Source of the DNA: Alligator mississippiensis
Taxonomy: Eukaryota > Chordata > Crocodylia > Alligatoridae
Assembly (NCBI RefSeq): GCF_030867095.1
Contig: NC_081824.1
Span: 305,676,956-305,740,955, forward strand
Length of the DNA: 64,000 nucleotides
Reading direction: 5' to 3'
The translations under genes were made by a program, and so were the position numbers. Below the pieces are notes generated by a model, which saw nothing but the letters and a program-made list of their open reading frames with translations, made no database searches and was not told the DNA's origin. Positions within the stretch are counted from its first letter, which is position 1, and every line of letters begins with the position of its first letter. Positions 50,801 to 62,800 of this stretch are shown here, in pieces.

Positions 50801-53800
50801 AATCTATGAAAGCTATGAAATCTTTGTCAACTGTCCAGCAAGCAGCAAAAATGGAAATATTGTCTCGTCTTCAGCTCTGGTAGGGCAATGTCTTTACTCA
50901 TACACACAGATGCATGTAGGCTTCATTCATGCAGGATCATAGGCATTTCCTTAGAGCAGGGGTGCTCAACCCCTGAACCATGGGCCAGATCCAATCCCCA
51001 GAACCTTATAATCTGGCTCATGGGTCTCCTCACAAGCTGTGGCACAGTGCATTAGAGCCAGGTGTGCAGAGAGGTGTAGGGGCCCAATCCCAGTGTGGGA
51101 GTAGCACAGGGCCCCCACACTGGATCTCAGCACATGGGACCAGGAGGTGGCAGCATAGGGCCCTGAGCCCAGATCCAACTCACAGGGCCAGATGGAGGTG
51201 GCACAGAGCCCTGGAGCCCAATCCCCACACATGGGATTGGGAAGAGGCAGTGTGGGGCCCCCAAGCACACAGGAATAGATGGAGGCCATGAGGAGCTATG
51301 GAGCCTGATACCCACATGCAGGGCTGCATGGAGGCAACATGAGGCCCCCAGGCTCAGTCCTGGTGTAAGTGGTCTGATCTGGCCTGTGGAACAGCCCCAT
51401 GTTTCCCTCGTTTGGCTCAAGGGAACAAAAGATCGAGCAGCACTACCTTAGAGGATACATCAGCCTTGTGTGACAAACTAGGGGGTCAGAAGAAGATAAC
51501 AATATCCTTTGTTAATGCAAGCCATTCCCAATTACCTGATTTTTTCAACCTCCTTTATAATATTATGTGCTTTTTTTTTTAAATCTTGGAACTAACTATG
51601 AAACAGATGAAGTTAATAGCAGCTCAGGATGAGCAAACTCATAATTTAATTTTGTGATGTTTCAACATACATATTAACTCCTAATCGTATCGTGCAATAT
51701 TTGTCAACTTATTCATGTAACAAGTACCTGTGGCTGTATACCACACGGATTATAAAATGAGGCTAGATTTCTCAACTAATCTTTTCATTTGGCTATACAT
51801 GACTCAGTGCTTACCCAGCCTTTTTCCAAGGTTCTCAAATCTGTTCAACAGTCTTCAAATGACGTAACATCTAAGAATGATGTTAATCTGAAAGTGTCTT
51901 AAGGTCTTATTAAAATGAAAGCATGCCAATGAAATACTTGTGATCATATGCCTCATTAGAAGGCCATGTTTTTCCAGTGCACCATAATGTTTTTTGCATT
52001 TTATTGCATGATTACAGATTAATTGCTCAGTCATTATTTTGCATATTAATAAGGGTATATGCAGCACCCAAGAGCTGTGCAGCTATTACTAAAAATACCT
52101 GAAACATTGGGTGGCCTGTAACTAGGCAGATACTCAGCGTAAAAATGCCAGTTTGGCATTTGCAACACTACACATTTGATCCTTTATCTGAATTTTAGAG
52201 AAAAATAATTCTTAGGCATTGCTTGCAACGCACTTTGAAGATTAAAAGCAGCATGCAAATATTAATTAGCTAATCCTAATGACAGCTCTGAGAGTTAGGT
52301 ATTAGCCTCATTTGACAGCTGAAGAAACAGACATACAGAGATTAAATGATTTAGCCAAGGTTGCTTACCAAATTAGTAGCAGAGTTCACACAGCATCCCA
52401 GAATTTCTAGCCTATAGTCCTGTGGTCAGACCATAAAAACAAACCAACTTCTGATAATTCATCACTATGCCTCAGGATATTTTCATAAATCAATTAACTT
52501 TTTGAGGCCTCTCCCTTTGCAAATTTTATCCAACTGCAGAAAAGGCCATGTATCAAATAGATTTACAATGGAGCAAGAAAAAGTCTTCTGCAACATACTG
52601 ACCCCTGTTTCTCCATTTTTCTAAATCACATGTAGGCAGCCAAATATCATATAACCTCTTTTTCTTTACCAACAATGCAATAGGACTCAATCCAGAAGCC
52701 ATGAAGCCCTCCAAACTGCAGTACACGGCCATTCAGTTCCTACGGCTTCATTTTCATTCCCATTTCTCCCTAAAACTTTTCAAGAGCATTCCATTTTGTT
52801 CAAGATTTTTGGGAAGCTCAAAGATCTGACACACCTGCTAAGTAGAGCTCTTTAAACTTTAGATTTAACTGCAACATCAGAAAACTGAAAACCATTCCCC
52901 ATCAAACTACCCCTGGAAAATTCAGTCAAATAATTGCATCCGTTATTTAAGAACAAAGACCAGTTAGAAAAATAAAATCAAAACAAAAACTGTGCTCCTT
53001 TTTCAGTGAGTATGAATCCTGTGCAGTCTGCCCACTGTACAAATCAAAACATGACCACAAGATAACTATGACTACTTTAAACTTGGGAGGGATCATCTCT
53101 AGAGCTTCTCATAAGCTTTTTGTTTTGTTTGCCTGTTTAATTACCCCACAAATTTTCCTTCAGATTGTGATTTATTTCCATTTTGTATGTAGCTAAAAAA
53201 TAAAAGCCATGTTGCCAAGATCCTATATCAATCAAGACAGGCACTTGTCTGGTCCCAGTCAGAACACAGACTGTAATCTCTCTCTTTCCTTCTGTCCTTG
53301 CAAAAGGAAAAGCAACCATGTATTTGAGATGCACTGGGCTTTCTCCTCATTGGCACCCCTTGGGTGCTAGTCACCTGTGAAGTCAAGCTCTGGGTTCTAT
53401 CCTTCTGCTAGGTAAACCTTAGGCCTAGCCCACCTTATAAAATACAGTATCATAACTCTTCAAGACCCTACCCCCATCATGGTTATGCTGGCAAACTCCA
53501 TATGCTGGTATAACTTGTGTCATCAACATCATGGTTTAACTATGTCAGCACAAGAAGTTTCTTCTTCTAGAATAAGCTATTTCACCATCATGGGGCTTTG
53601 CTGGGTTAGCTGTATTGTTATAGAGCATAGCCTCTGTACTGTAAACTAACCCACATACAAACACCCACTCATCCACCAGAGTGAGGGTGAATATATGCCC
53701 ACCATTGGCATAGATCTTGTGAGGGAGCACCTTGAGAGGCTAGACACCCACAAATCAGGTGGTCCAGACAGGTAGCACCCAAAAGTGCTAAAGGAACTGG

Positions 53801-56800
53801 CAGACATCATAGTGCAGCCACTAGCAAGGATATTTGAAAACTCGTGGCACTCAGGCGAAGTAAACTGTCAGAGAGAAGATTCAGGCTGTACATCAGGAGT
53901 CATTACTTTACAGTTAGGGCTGCCAGGCTCTGGAATGGGCTCCCAAGTGAGGTGGTACTCTCTCCTACTTTGGGGGTCTTCAAGAGGAGGCTGGACAAAT
54001 ATTTGCCTGGGGTGATATGACCCCGGCACCCATTCCTGCCTGGGCCGGGGGTTGGACCTGATGATCTGTTTAGGTCCCTTTCGACCCTAAGCACTATGAC
54101 ACTACCTGAAGACTGGAAGAGGGCCAATGTGGTGTCCATCTTCAAGAATACGGGGAAAGAAGATCTGGGAAACTACAGGCCAATCAATTTGACCTCCATC
54201 CCTGGAAAGATCTTGGAAAAAAATTATCAAAGAAACCATTCCTGACAGACTAACAGAAGGCAACATTCTGAGGATAGCCAGCATGTGTTATTGTGAGTAG
54301 GTCTTGCCTGACCAATCTCATTTCCTTCTATGACTAGGTGACCTATCACCTGGACAAAGGGGAAGAGGTTGACATCATATACTTGGACTTTAAGAAAGCC
54401 TTTGACCTGGTGTCCCATGATGTTCTCTTGGAAAAATTGGGCAACTGTGGCCTTGACTACACTATAGTCCGATGGCTGGGAAACTGGCTCTGAGATTGGA
54501 GGCAGAGAGTGGTAGCTGATGGAACCAAATCAACATGGCACCAATGGTGTCCCCCAAGGCTCTGTTCCAGAACACCCCAAGGGGTGATATGGTCTAACAG
54601 TCACAAACTGCTGCAAGACCATTTTAGGTTGGACACAAGGAAAAACTTCTTTACCGTCCAAGCCCCTAAGGCCTGGAATGGACTCCCCCCAGGGGTGCTG
54701 CAAGCACCTACTCTGGATATTTTTAAGAAACATTTGGATGCTTATCTTGTTGGGATCCTTTGACCCTAGCTGACTTCCTGCCCTTTCGGCAGGGGTCTGG
54801 ACCCAATGATCTTGTGAGGTCCCTTCCAGCACTAATGTCTATGAAATCTATGAAAATCTATGAAATATGCATAGGTACTGGCTACTAACATTGCTGGGAC
54901 TTCAGCTGCAGTATAGTCCCACTGTATGTTCCACTACAAAAGGCAGAATCTGGCATGAATTAACTGGTGAAAATTAATGTTTTTGCTTCTCCTTTAAACT
55001 CTGTGAACACAGCAATATTACACTGATAGCAGCTGTTACACAACTGACTGACATCATCACAGTTTCAAGTACATCAGCAGTGACTGGCTCTCCTTAGGCT
55101 ACCATGGTTGAATGAGTTGGTAGAAGCTAATCCCATGTTATCCTCTTCTCTGTGTGCTACAAAAACAATCTACCTTTGAAAACAGTTGAAATAAAGAGTC
55201 CTAGATGTAAAACTTAAATCATTATTCCAAGTTCCTGATTCACAGGTGATTCACAGCTGAAAAGGACAAAAAAATAGAAACACAGCCAACAACTCCCAGG
55301 GTTTCCTGTTATACACCAATAATTCTGTGCATCAACAGTTATCCTGGATTTATGAAGAAATAACAAGGGAAAGAAATTACTAAACACTATGGGGCAAACT
55401 GGTCTCTGGTGTAACTCAGCATTAGGGTTTCATTTGAATTATTCCTTTTATGGGTAATTTGTTTCCTATCTCTCCTGAAAACATTTTTGGAGCGCGGGAA
55501 CAGATCAGAAAAGAAATTCTGTGCCAGCAATAAAAGTACATTCACACAACAAGTATAAGCAGTGTATTTTGTATACATTACGCTATTCTCCCTTTTCCGT
55601 TACTTTATATTTTCTGCATTTTTATTCTCTTATAACTAACATATTTGTTTGCTCGCTTATTCACTCTCTCTCTTTTTTACTCTCCCAATCTTCTTCTTTA
55701 AGTTGATGAGAGGTTGCAGTTAGGTCTGTCCTGCCTGCAGCAATGCATAGCCTAATGAGACACTAAGAGGCACAGTGAACATAGCTAACTAACCACAATG
55801 CTTTCCATCATTCATTCCTCTGTTTAGGCTGACCTGCAGCATCCAGTGCCTGAAATTTCTCTCAGATAACAAGCTATGAAAAAATGGAACCCCCAAAGAG
55901 TCAGCACGAATAAGCAGGCAAGTGTTGACTGACATAAGCATCAAGGTTACTTGTATGCACTTGCTGCATGGCCCGTACAACTGTGCCAACTTTGACTCGC
56001 TGTGAGACATTGTTCCTGAACAGGTGCGATGGATATGGGAAATGATCCCACATTTTACCACTAGGGTTTCTGTGTCAAGCTGCTTGGGAAACATCAGCTT
56101 AAGAGTTTGGTAACAAGCAGTGGGCAGAAACAGGCAAACATTTCTACCCTTTACCTATCCCCAGTTTCAATGTTCTCCATGTCACTTGAAACAAATGCAG
56201 TTGCCCACAGCAATGTGTGATACTAATTTAGTAGGATGGTTGCATGTCAGTTGCCTTTGGCACAAAGTGGTCCTCACCTTCTGATTTACTTTAGTAGCAG
56301 CCACGGTCATATTGCGCAGATCCTGTGGGTTACAGTCACTGGAGTTCATGCAACAACTTGGGGGAATCCCATGTTCAAAGAAGTAGGGGCTGCTGCTCCA
56401 GTTGGTGTAGTTCTGAATGCCGCAGCAGCTCAGCTAGAAAAGAATAAGAGTGGAATGATAAAGGAAATCAGAATTATAAATTATCTGCACAGCTTGAGAT
56501 TTCATCCATCAGAGAAAACTTACCCTCTGAAACTCATTTTCAAAGTATGTCTGGGTCTATATCCTGCTCATTTAAAAGCTAGTAGCTAAATTCCCATCGA
56601 CTTCAATGGGATTGCAATTGGTCTGTCTGGCCAGCCAGAAGAATGAAGCACCTGAATACTTTGAAAGATAAGTACTCTACCATAAACAAACTATTACATG
56701 AGAAGATCAGAAGGGAGCCAATAATGTACCCCTCTTCTTACCAGAAGGCCCCTTCCAGGCCTACTTTCCTATGATTCTATGATCCCAACAAAAAGAGAAC

Positions 56801-59800
56801 ATCCTTAGACAAACTGGCTGGTAATGGCTGGTAAAAACCCCAGAGAATACCCTGGCCCATGGAAGCTGTTGGAAAAATTCCCACAGATTTCACTGGGGAC
56901 CAGCATATCACCCCAACTATTGAGAAACCTGACTCTATACTAAGTATCAAATATTGGAACTAAGCAACCAGTCAAACCATTTGTAAATCAATATCACTTA
57001 ACCTTTCACAGTTTGTAATAAAACAAAAATAAATTTCATTCACATATTTTCTTCTCAGAGAGATTTTTAAACTTACACTTTGTTGTACGTCATCCACTGC
57101 GTGGCTTCTCTCATCATTCACATTGTAATTTTGGATAGCTTCAGTGTATGTCCTAAGGAAAGTGTCCTTTATCTAAGAGGAAAAAGTCAGGTATGTGGGG
57201 ATTTATAAAGGAACCAGCACGTGGAATTGACACCTTAATGCATAAGCTCTTAGTTTGAAAGGATCTTTGCAGCAAATTTACCATTTTTCAACATAAGACC
57301 TCCAAGTCAGAGGGAGGATGCACTACTTCTGCTTTCTAAAGTGTGCCTTCAGGGTGTATAAAGCTACCTGTCATCATTCACAAGCCCTTTCAACAGCATT
57401 TCAGGTTGACTCCTGCTGCTATGGGTTCTTCAAAAAGACCAGCAAATTGTGACATGTCTAAAAACAGGACTGTGGTGATTTTGGAGCTGCCCTATGCCAA
57501 TTTTGAATATTATTTATTGACTTAGTCACAGGGCTGTTTATTGTACGACTATATTGATTTAGCTCAGTAAGAGAGATGTCTGGAAAAACAGATAGAAGAA
57601 ATGACCAGTTTAAGACGGCTGTCTCTCAAACATTTCAAGGTACTAAGGGACAATGCCTACATTATTAACTTTGATGGTTCCACCTCTACCTCACGCCAAC
57701 TAGCAAAAAGTGGTGTGGACCAGGAAGGGTCAAACCTGGCAAACCAAAATAACTACAATGGGATTTAAAAAGGAACTCTTGCAAAAGAGAGTGGGCAGTC
57801 ATTCAAAAGAAAAGCAGATAAAGATGGCACAACCATGCCAGCTAAAGGGCACAATCTTTCTACACCCTTCAGCTATATAACTAAGGCAGCAAATTCCATG
57901 GTGTAAAGCAGCTACAGTGACAGAAGAGGACTTCAGCTGTCATGGTTTGTGACACTGAGGGAGGTGTTGAAGCCATGACAGCAAAAACACTCCTGTCAGC
58001 GTGCTCTGCATCTATGCTATTGATTTCTGCTGGCATGGCTATGGTGACACAGCTACAGTGGCAGAGGCTCTGTAGCACAGAGAAGCCCACAGGCACATGG
58101 GCAGGTATCTGGAGTAGCTAGGTCTGCCTAGGATACAGTCAAGAGAAGGTAAGACTTACATAAGGTAAGAGATATGCATGACTGATGTTCTACAAGTCCT
58201 CTCTCTCAAAATGCTTTAACTCCTGCTGTTAGTCAAACAATGTTTTAAAACTGGTTTTAGGAAGGCTGCCCGGTGACCATAGTCATCCTTGGTCAAAGAT
58301 GACAAATTCAGTCAGAGCTCCTGTGTAAAGGTGAAATCCCAGGGGATACTGAAGCCTGGGGTCTAAGAGAAGGGGACTTGTAGAACTCCACCCTGGAATA
58401 GGGCAAGATCTGAGGCCTGACATGTGAGGGAGCGTACTCAGACAGAGGGACAAGAACAGACTGAAATGTTTTCCTTTACTAAGAGGAGGATGTCAAACCC
58501 CCAGCAGTTTTAGGTGGAAAGCAAAAGCAAATATGGAAGCATAAATATGGAGAAAACAGTGTACTATTTCTCCAATTCCTGGTTTATTTCCTCTAATGCG
58601 TTATAAGTTTGGGCTTGCAAGAGAACAATACAAACTCTGAGGGGGACTGCCAATCCTCTGTCAGACAAAAGTAGTGGGAAAAAAAATGGGAATTCTCCCT
58701 TTAAATTTATCAGAAGGTTGCCAGAGCTCACAGGGAGCTGAGGTTTCGGCAAAAGAAAGGGACATTAAAAGGAAATGTCAATCCTATGACTTGGCAGTAG
58801 TGCCAATTCACTAGAGAACTGGAGACCTCTGAGAAAGGGCTTACTGCTGTCCTGGTTGGAGACACACAGACATGTCACAGAAGAAAAGACCAGCAAATTG
58901 TGGGTAGCTGCTAATCCAGGAAGCTGCTGGGGTAGGGCCCACAGCTGTGTATATCATGAGGTGGGCCAAGCAAAATAGCAAAAGAACAGGTATTTCAGGA
59001 TCAAACTTGGAACCATCCATAACTGGCAAGGGCAGATATGAGGTCCATACTGAGGGAACTATCATAGCCAAAAAGGAAACCTGCTCATTAGAAAAGGGTG
59101 CTAATAAAACTGGGTATGACAAAGAGATGGAGATACTGAGAGACAGGAAAGAGAGGGAGACGCTTTAAAACAGGATGGCAGTTACTGTCCCAGTTCAGTA
59201 AATGCACCATATGGAGCCAGGGCTTAAAACAGAGTAAAACAGAGGAAGCAAAACAGCAACTACAACCTTCTGGGGAGTGACACAATCACAAAAAATAAAT
59301 ACTATTTACGAGACATCAAGGAAACTAGTTTGGTTTGGCTTTGCATTTTTGGAAATCCTTTCTACATTATGCAAACAAAGGCTAGCCTGGCTGAAGTAGC
59401 TATGTTTAAGCAAAATGTTTAATCGATTTTGCAGTCCTCTGCATATGTAACAGGGTAAAGAAGATCTTACATGATAGACACAGGGAAAAAAATGACAGCT
59501 CCAGAGTAAATACCAGACAGCTAAGGTTCAGCACTTTACGTTAAATCTCTTCATTTGGAATCATATCAGTTTTTAAAGGGCTGAATATATTATTGCTGGA
59601 AAATAGTTACATCACTAATGATGAAGATGTAACTGCTAAAGTCAACAACCTACATATTATTCTGCACAGTCAAAGAAACCTTCAGCAAAATCCTGTGCAG
59701 AGCCACTGAGATGTATAAACTACATTAATTTCCACTCACCTCATGGCGAAACACAAACCCTGAAATGCCAGCCACAAGCTCAGCCAGGAACACAAGGGAT

Positions 59801-62800
59801 AAGAACATGGCATACTGAAAACAAAGAGACAGAAAGAAACAAGTCAGAACACAGAGGAGGTGTATTTTAGCACAAATATCTTTTAATTCCTATGCAACCA
59901 TTTAGGATTTTAAATCTCTTGCTCCAAACTTTCCTTAAAAATGTAATACATTGTAAGAGATACCTGAGATACCACTTGTGATGTAACAACTCACCACTGC
60001 AGTGTACTCTACCACTATTAGATTGTTTTGGATATATACAGTATTTACCTGAATCTAAGATGACCCTGAATTTAGGAAGGTCCCCCAATAATTAGTTTCT
60101 ATACATGGGAAATGTATATATTTGTTATAATTTTCCATGTATAGAATCTAATTATTGGAGTCATCTTTAATTTAGTCCTTCCACTGTTGCAGGGGCAGGG
60201 GGAAAGCAGGCAGTCGGGAGGCAGGTGGTATAAGGAGGTCAAGCAGCTTGCCCCCTGCTTGTGCCTGCCCCTCTTCCACCTGCCTGTCCCCGTACCGCAA
60301 CCTTGGGTCTCCCCCTCCCAGCAAGCCTCTGCTCTCTGCTCCCACCCCAGCCTCTGATCCACGTCAGCAGGCTCTGTCCCTGTTCTAGCCTAGGGGATGG
60401 CCTAGCCCCTATAGCAGCTGTGTGGACTGTGCATAGCTGCTACAGAATCAGGCTGGGGCTGGGCTCAGTTCCCCAGGCTACAGCATGCAGAGCTAGCTAG
60501 CATGGAACAAAGGTAAGGATGGGAGGGAGAGGGGAAGGCAGAAGAACAGAAGCTGCATTGTGGGGGAGAAGAGGGGGAAGAGGCTGCAGGCCGGAGATGG
60601 CAGTTGAAGATGCAGTGGGAGTGGGGGCAGGCAGCAGCTGTGGCTATGGCCCTGACCCTGGGCAGGAGCTGGAGCTCAAGCCACAGCAGCTGCCTGCCTC
60701 TTGCCACTGCCCTTGTACTTGATTCTAAGACAAGGGTTTTCCCCATGTTAAAGAATTGAATAAGTACGGTAAGTACACAATTCTTGATATTCACGTGTGT
60801 TACATGCAAATCTGTGTGCACACACTATGAAAGGAAACAGCTCTCAAATCACTAGTCTTGATCTTGCAGCATTTTGTGTGAAAGCAGAACCTTGCATTTA
60901 TGCAAAATCCTACTGAGAACAATGGGACACTGTGGAGGTAGACAGGTCACTTGCACTCATCTCCTTGTAGGATAGGAGCTAGCACCTGACTAAGTAGTAG
61001 AGTATGTACATGCAAATCGTCCAACTACCTGCCAGGAATACATTAGGATGTAAGACAGGGATTGGCAATGTTTTTGGCCGGAGTGCTAAAAACACCCCAA
61101 CCTCGACCCACACCTCGACTTGGCATGCCAGAAGCAGATGGTGGGGAATCCATGAGGGGACTGATCCTCATTGCTAGTACTAGGTGCATGTGCATCTCTG
61201 GGCAGATGGCAGGGGAAGGGCCAGGGTGGCAGTGCCGCAGGCCCCTTCCCAGCCGTACACCCCAAGGCGTACATGTAGCTGCTGCTGTTGCAGAACAGTC
61301 AAGGCTCCAGATGCTGGCGCGGCTGTTTGCAGCCTCCCGGCTGCCTGCTGTGAGCAGCCCAGATTCCATGGGAGCAGCAGTACTCCCAGCCGGCTGTGGC
61401 GTGCTGAGCAAAATGGCCTCACATGGCATGTGTGCTGGGGGTTGCCGACTCCTGAAGTAAGATGAGAGTATTTCACTGAATCAGGCCCTATGTCTGTATT
61501 TGGAATCTCTACCAAAGCTTAAGAATAGAAGAGAGGCTTCAGTTTAGCCCCAGAATCAACTTTTTTAGACACAAAAAACAAAAAAAAAGAGAAGAAAATA
61601 ATGCCAAATGGGCTTTTCTGACATGAAGTGAGTGCCACAATCATCTGGCCCCTGTGAAAAGAGGGTGCCAGGCACCTGCCCCAAAATCCTGTAGACAAGC
61701 AGTGCCTGCAGCTGCTCCTCTGAGGACTCCTGTGGCTCCCGCCATGGCCCTCCACAACTTCTGTGCTGGCCTCGACACCCCACTGAGCAGAGTACTCTAC
61801 CATGGGTGGGTGAGGGAACTGGGGCCATGCTTTTCACCCAGCTCATCCCCCAGTTCCTTGCACACACTCTGGATTGGCTCCTGGGTCAGTCAGGACTGAG
61901 CATCACAGATAACCCCTGGCCTCTCCCTCCTGGGGCTTGTGCATTCTGTCATGTACCAACATGCCCCTCTGATCCCCAAAGCAGCCCCCATGTGCTGTGC
62001 ATAGATCCTACTATATTTACCTTTTGAAAGGGATGGCACTAAATTCTAGACAGCTACAGAAGAATGCCTAGAGTCTAAAAAGGTTGAGAATCACTGCTTT
62101 AAAGAAATATTACAATAGAAGTCACATTGCCCCTCTTCCATTGTATACATCATTTGGCTCTAAGTACTTTTCCTCATGACATGTACTTTATTGCCCACAA
62201 TGTCCCTATATATACACTGCATGGTTCTTTAACTCGTCTGTGTATTTTTTTCCATTGCTAAAACTTTCTTTGCATCAGAGATGTCAAACTTATGGCCCAC
62301 AGGCCAGATCTATTCCACGCAACCACAGATAGCATCTGTCCCACCAGTAGCATGGTGGGCTACCAGAAGTGCACTGCCCCTTGGCAGTGCAGAGCTCTGG
62401 CCAGTTGACAGTGCCAGGGGCATGTGGCAGCATAGGTTATGGGGCATGTGGCTGCATGTAGCCATGTTTATGCAGTGCAAAGAAGGGGGCATGCATCTCT
62501 GAGGAGCCAGGAACATGCAATGGCTTGGAGCTCTGTCTGAATATGGCTTAGCACCACTGCACAGAGCTTCATTCATGCAGCACAGGGGCATGCAATGGTG
62601 CATACCTCTGGCTCCTTGCAGACGCATTCCCCCATCTCCATGCTGCACAAATGGAGCTCTGTGCAGCTGCACACCCCTAGACTCATACTGCCATCTAACC
62701 TGGACACATACTGCCTCTCAAATGCAGATCCATGGATTTCACCTGGGATGTGGTCTGGATCCAGCCTGGGGCCAGGGATGAGTTTGTCACCCTGCCTTAC

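Noticed and set aside
56236..56589. 117-codon plus-strand frame
   Set aside because: Antisense shadow over TSPAN7 exon 5 and its flanks; the minus strand is the coding one.
61062..61460. 132-codon plus and 128-codon minus frames
   Set aside because: Both lie within a 399-bp MITE with target-site duplications; composition-driven.
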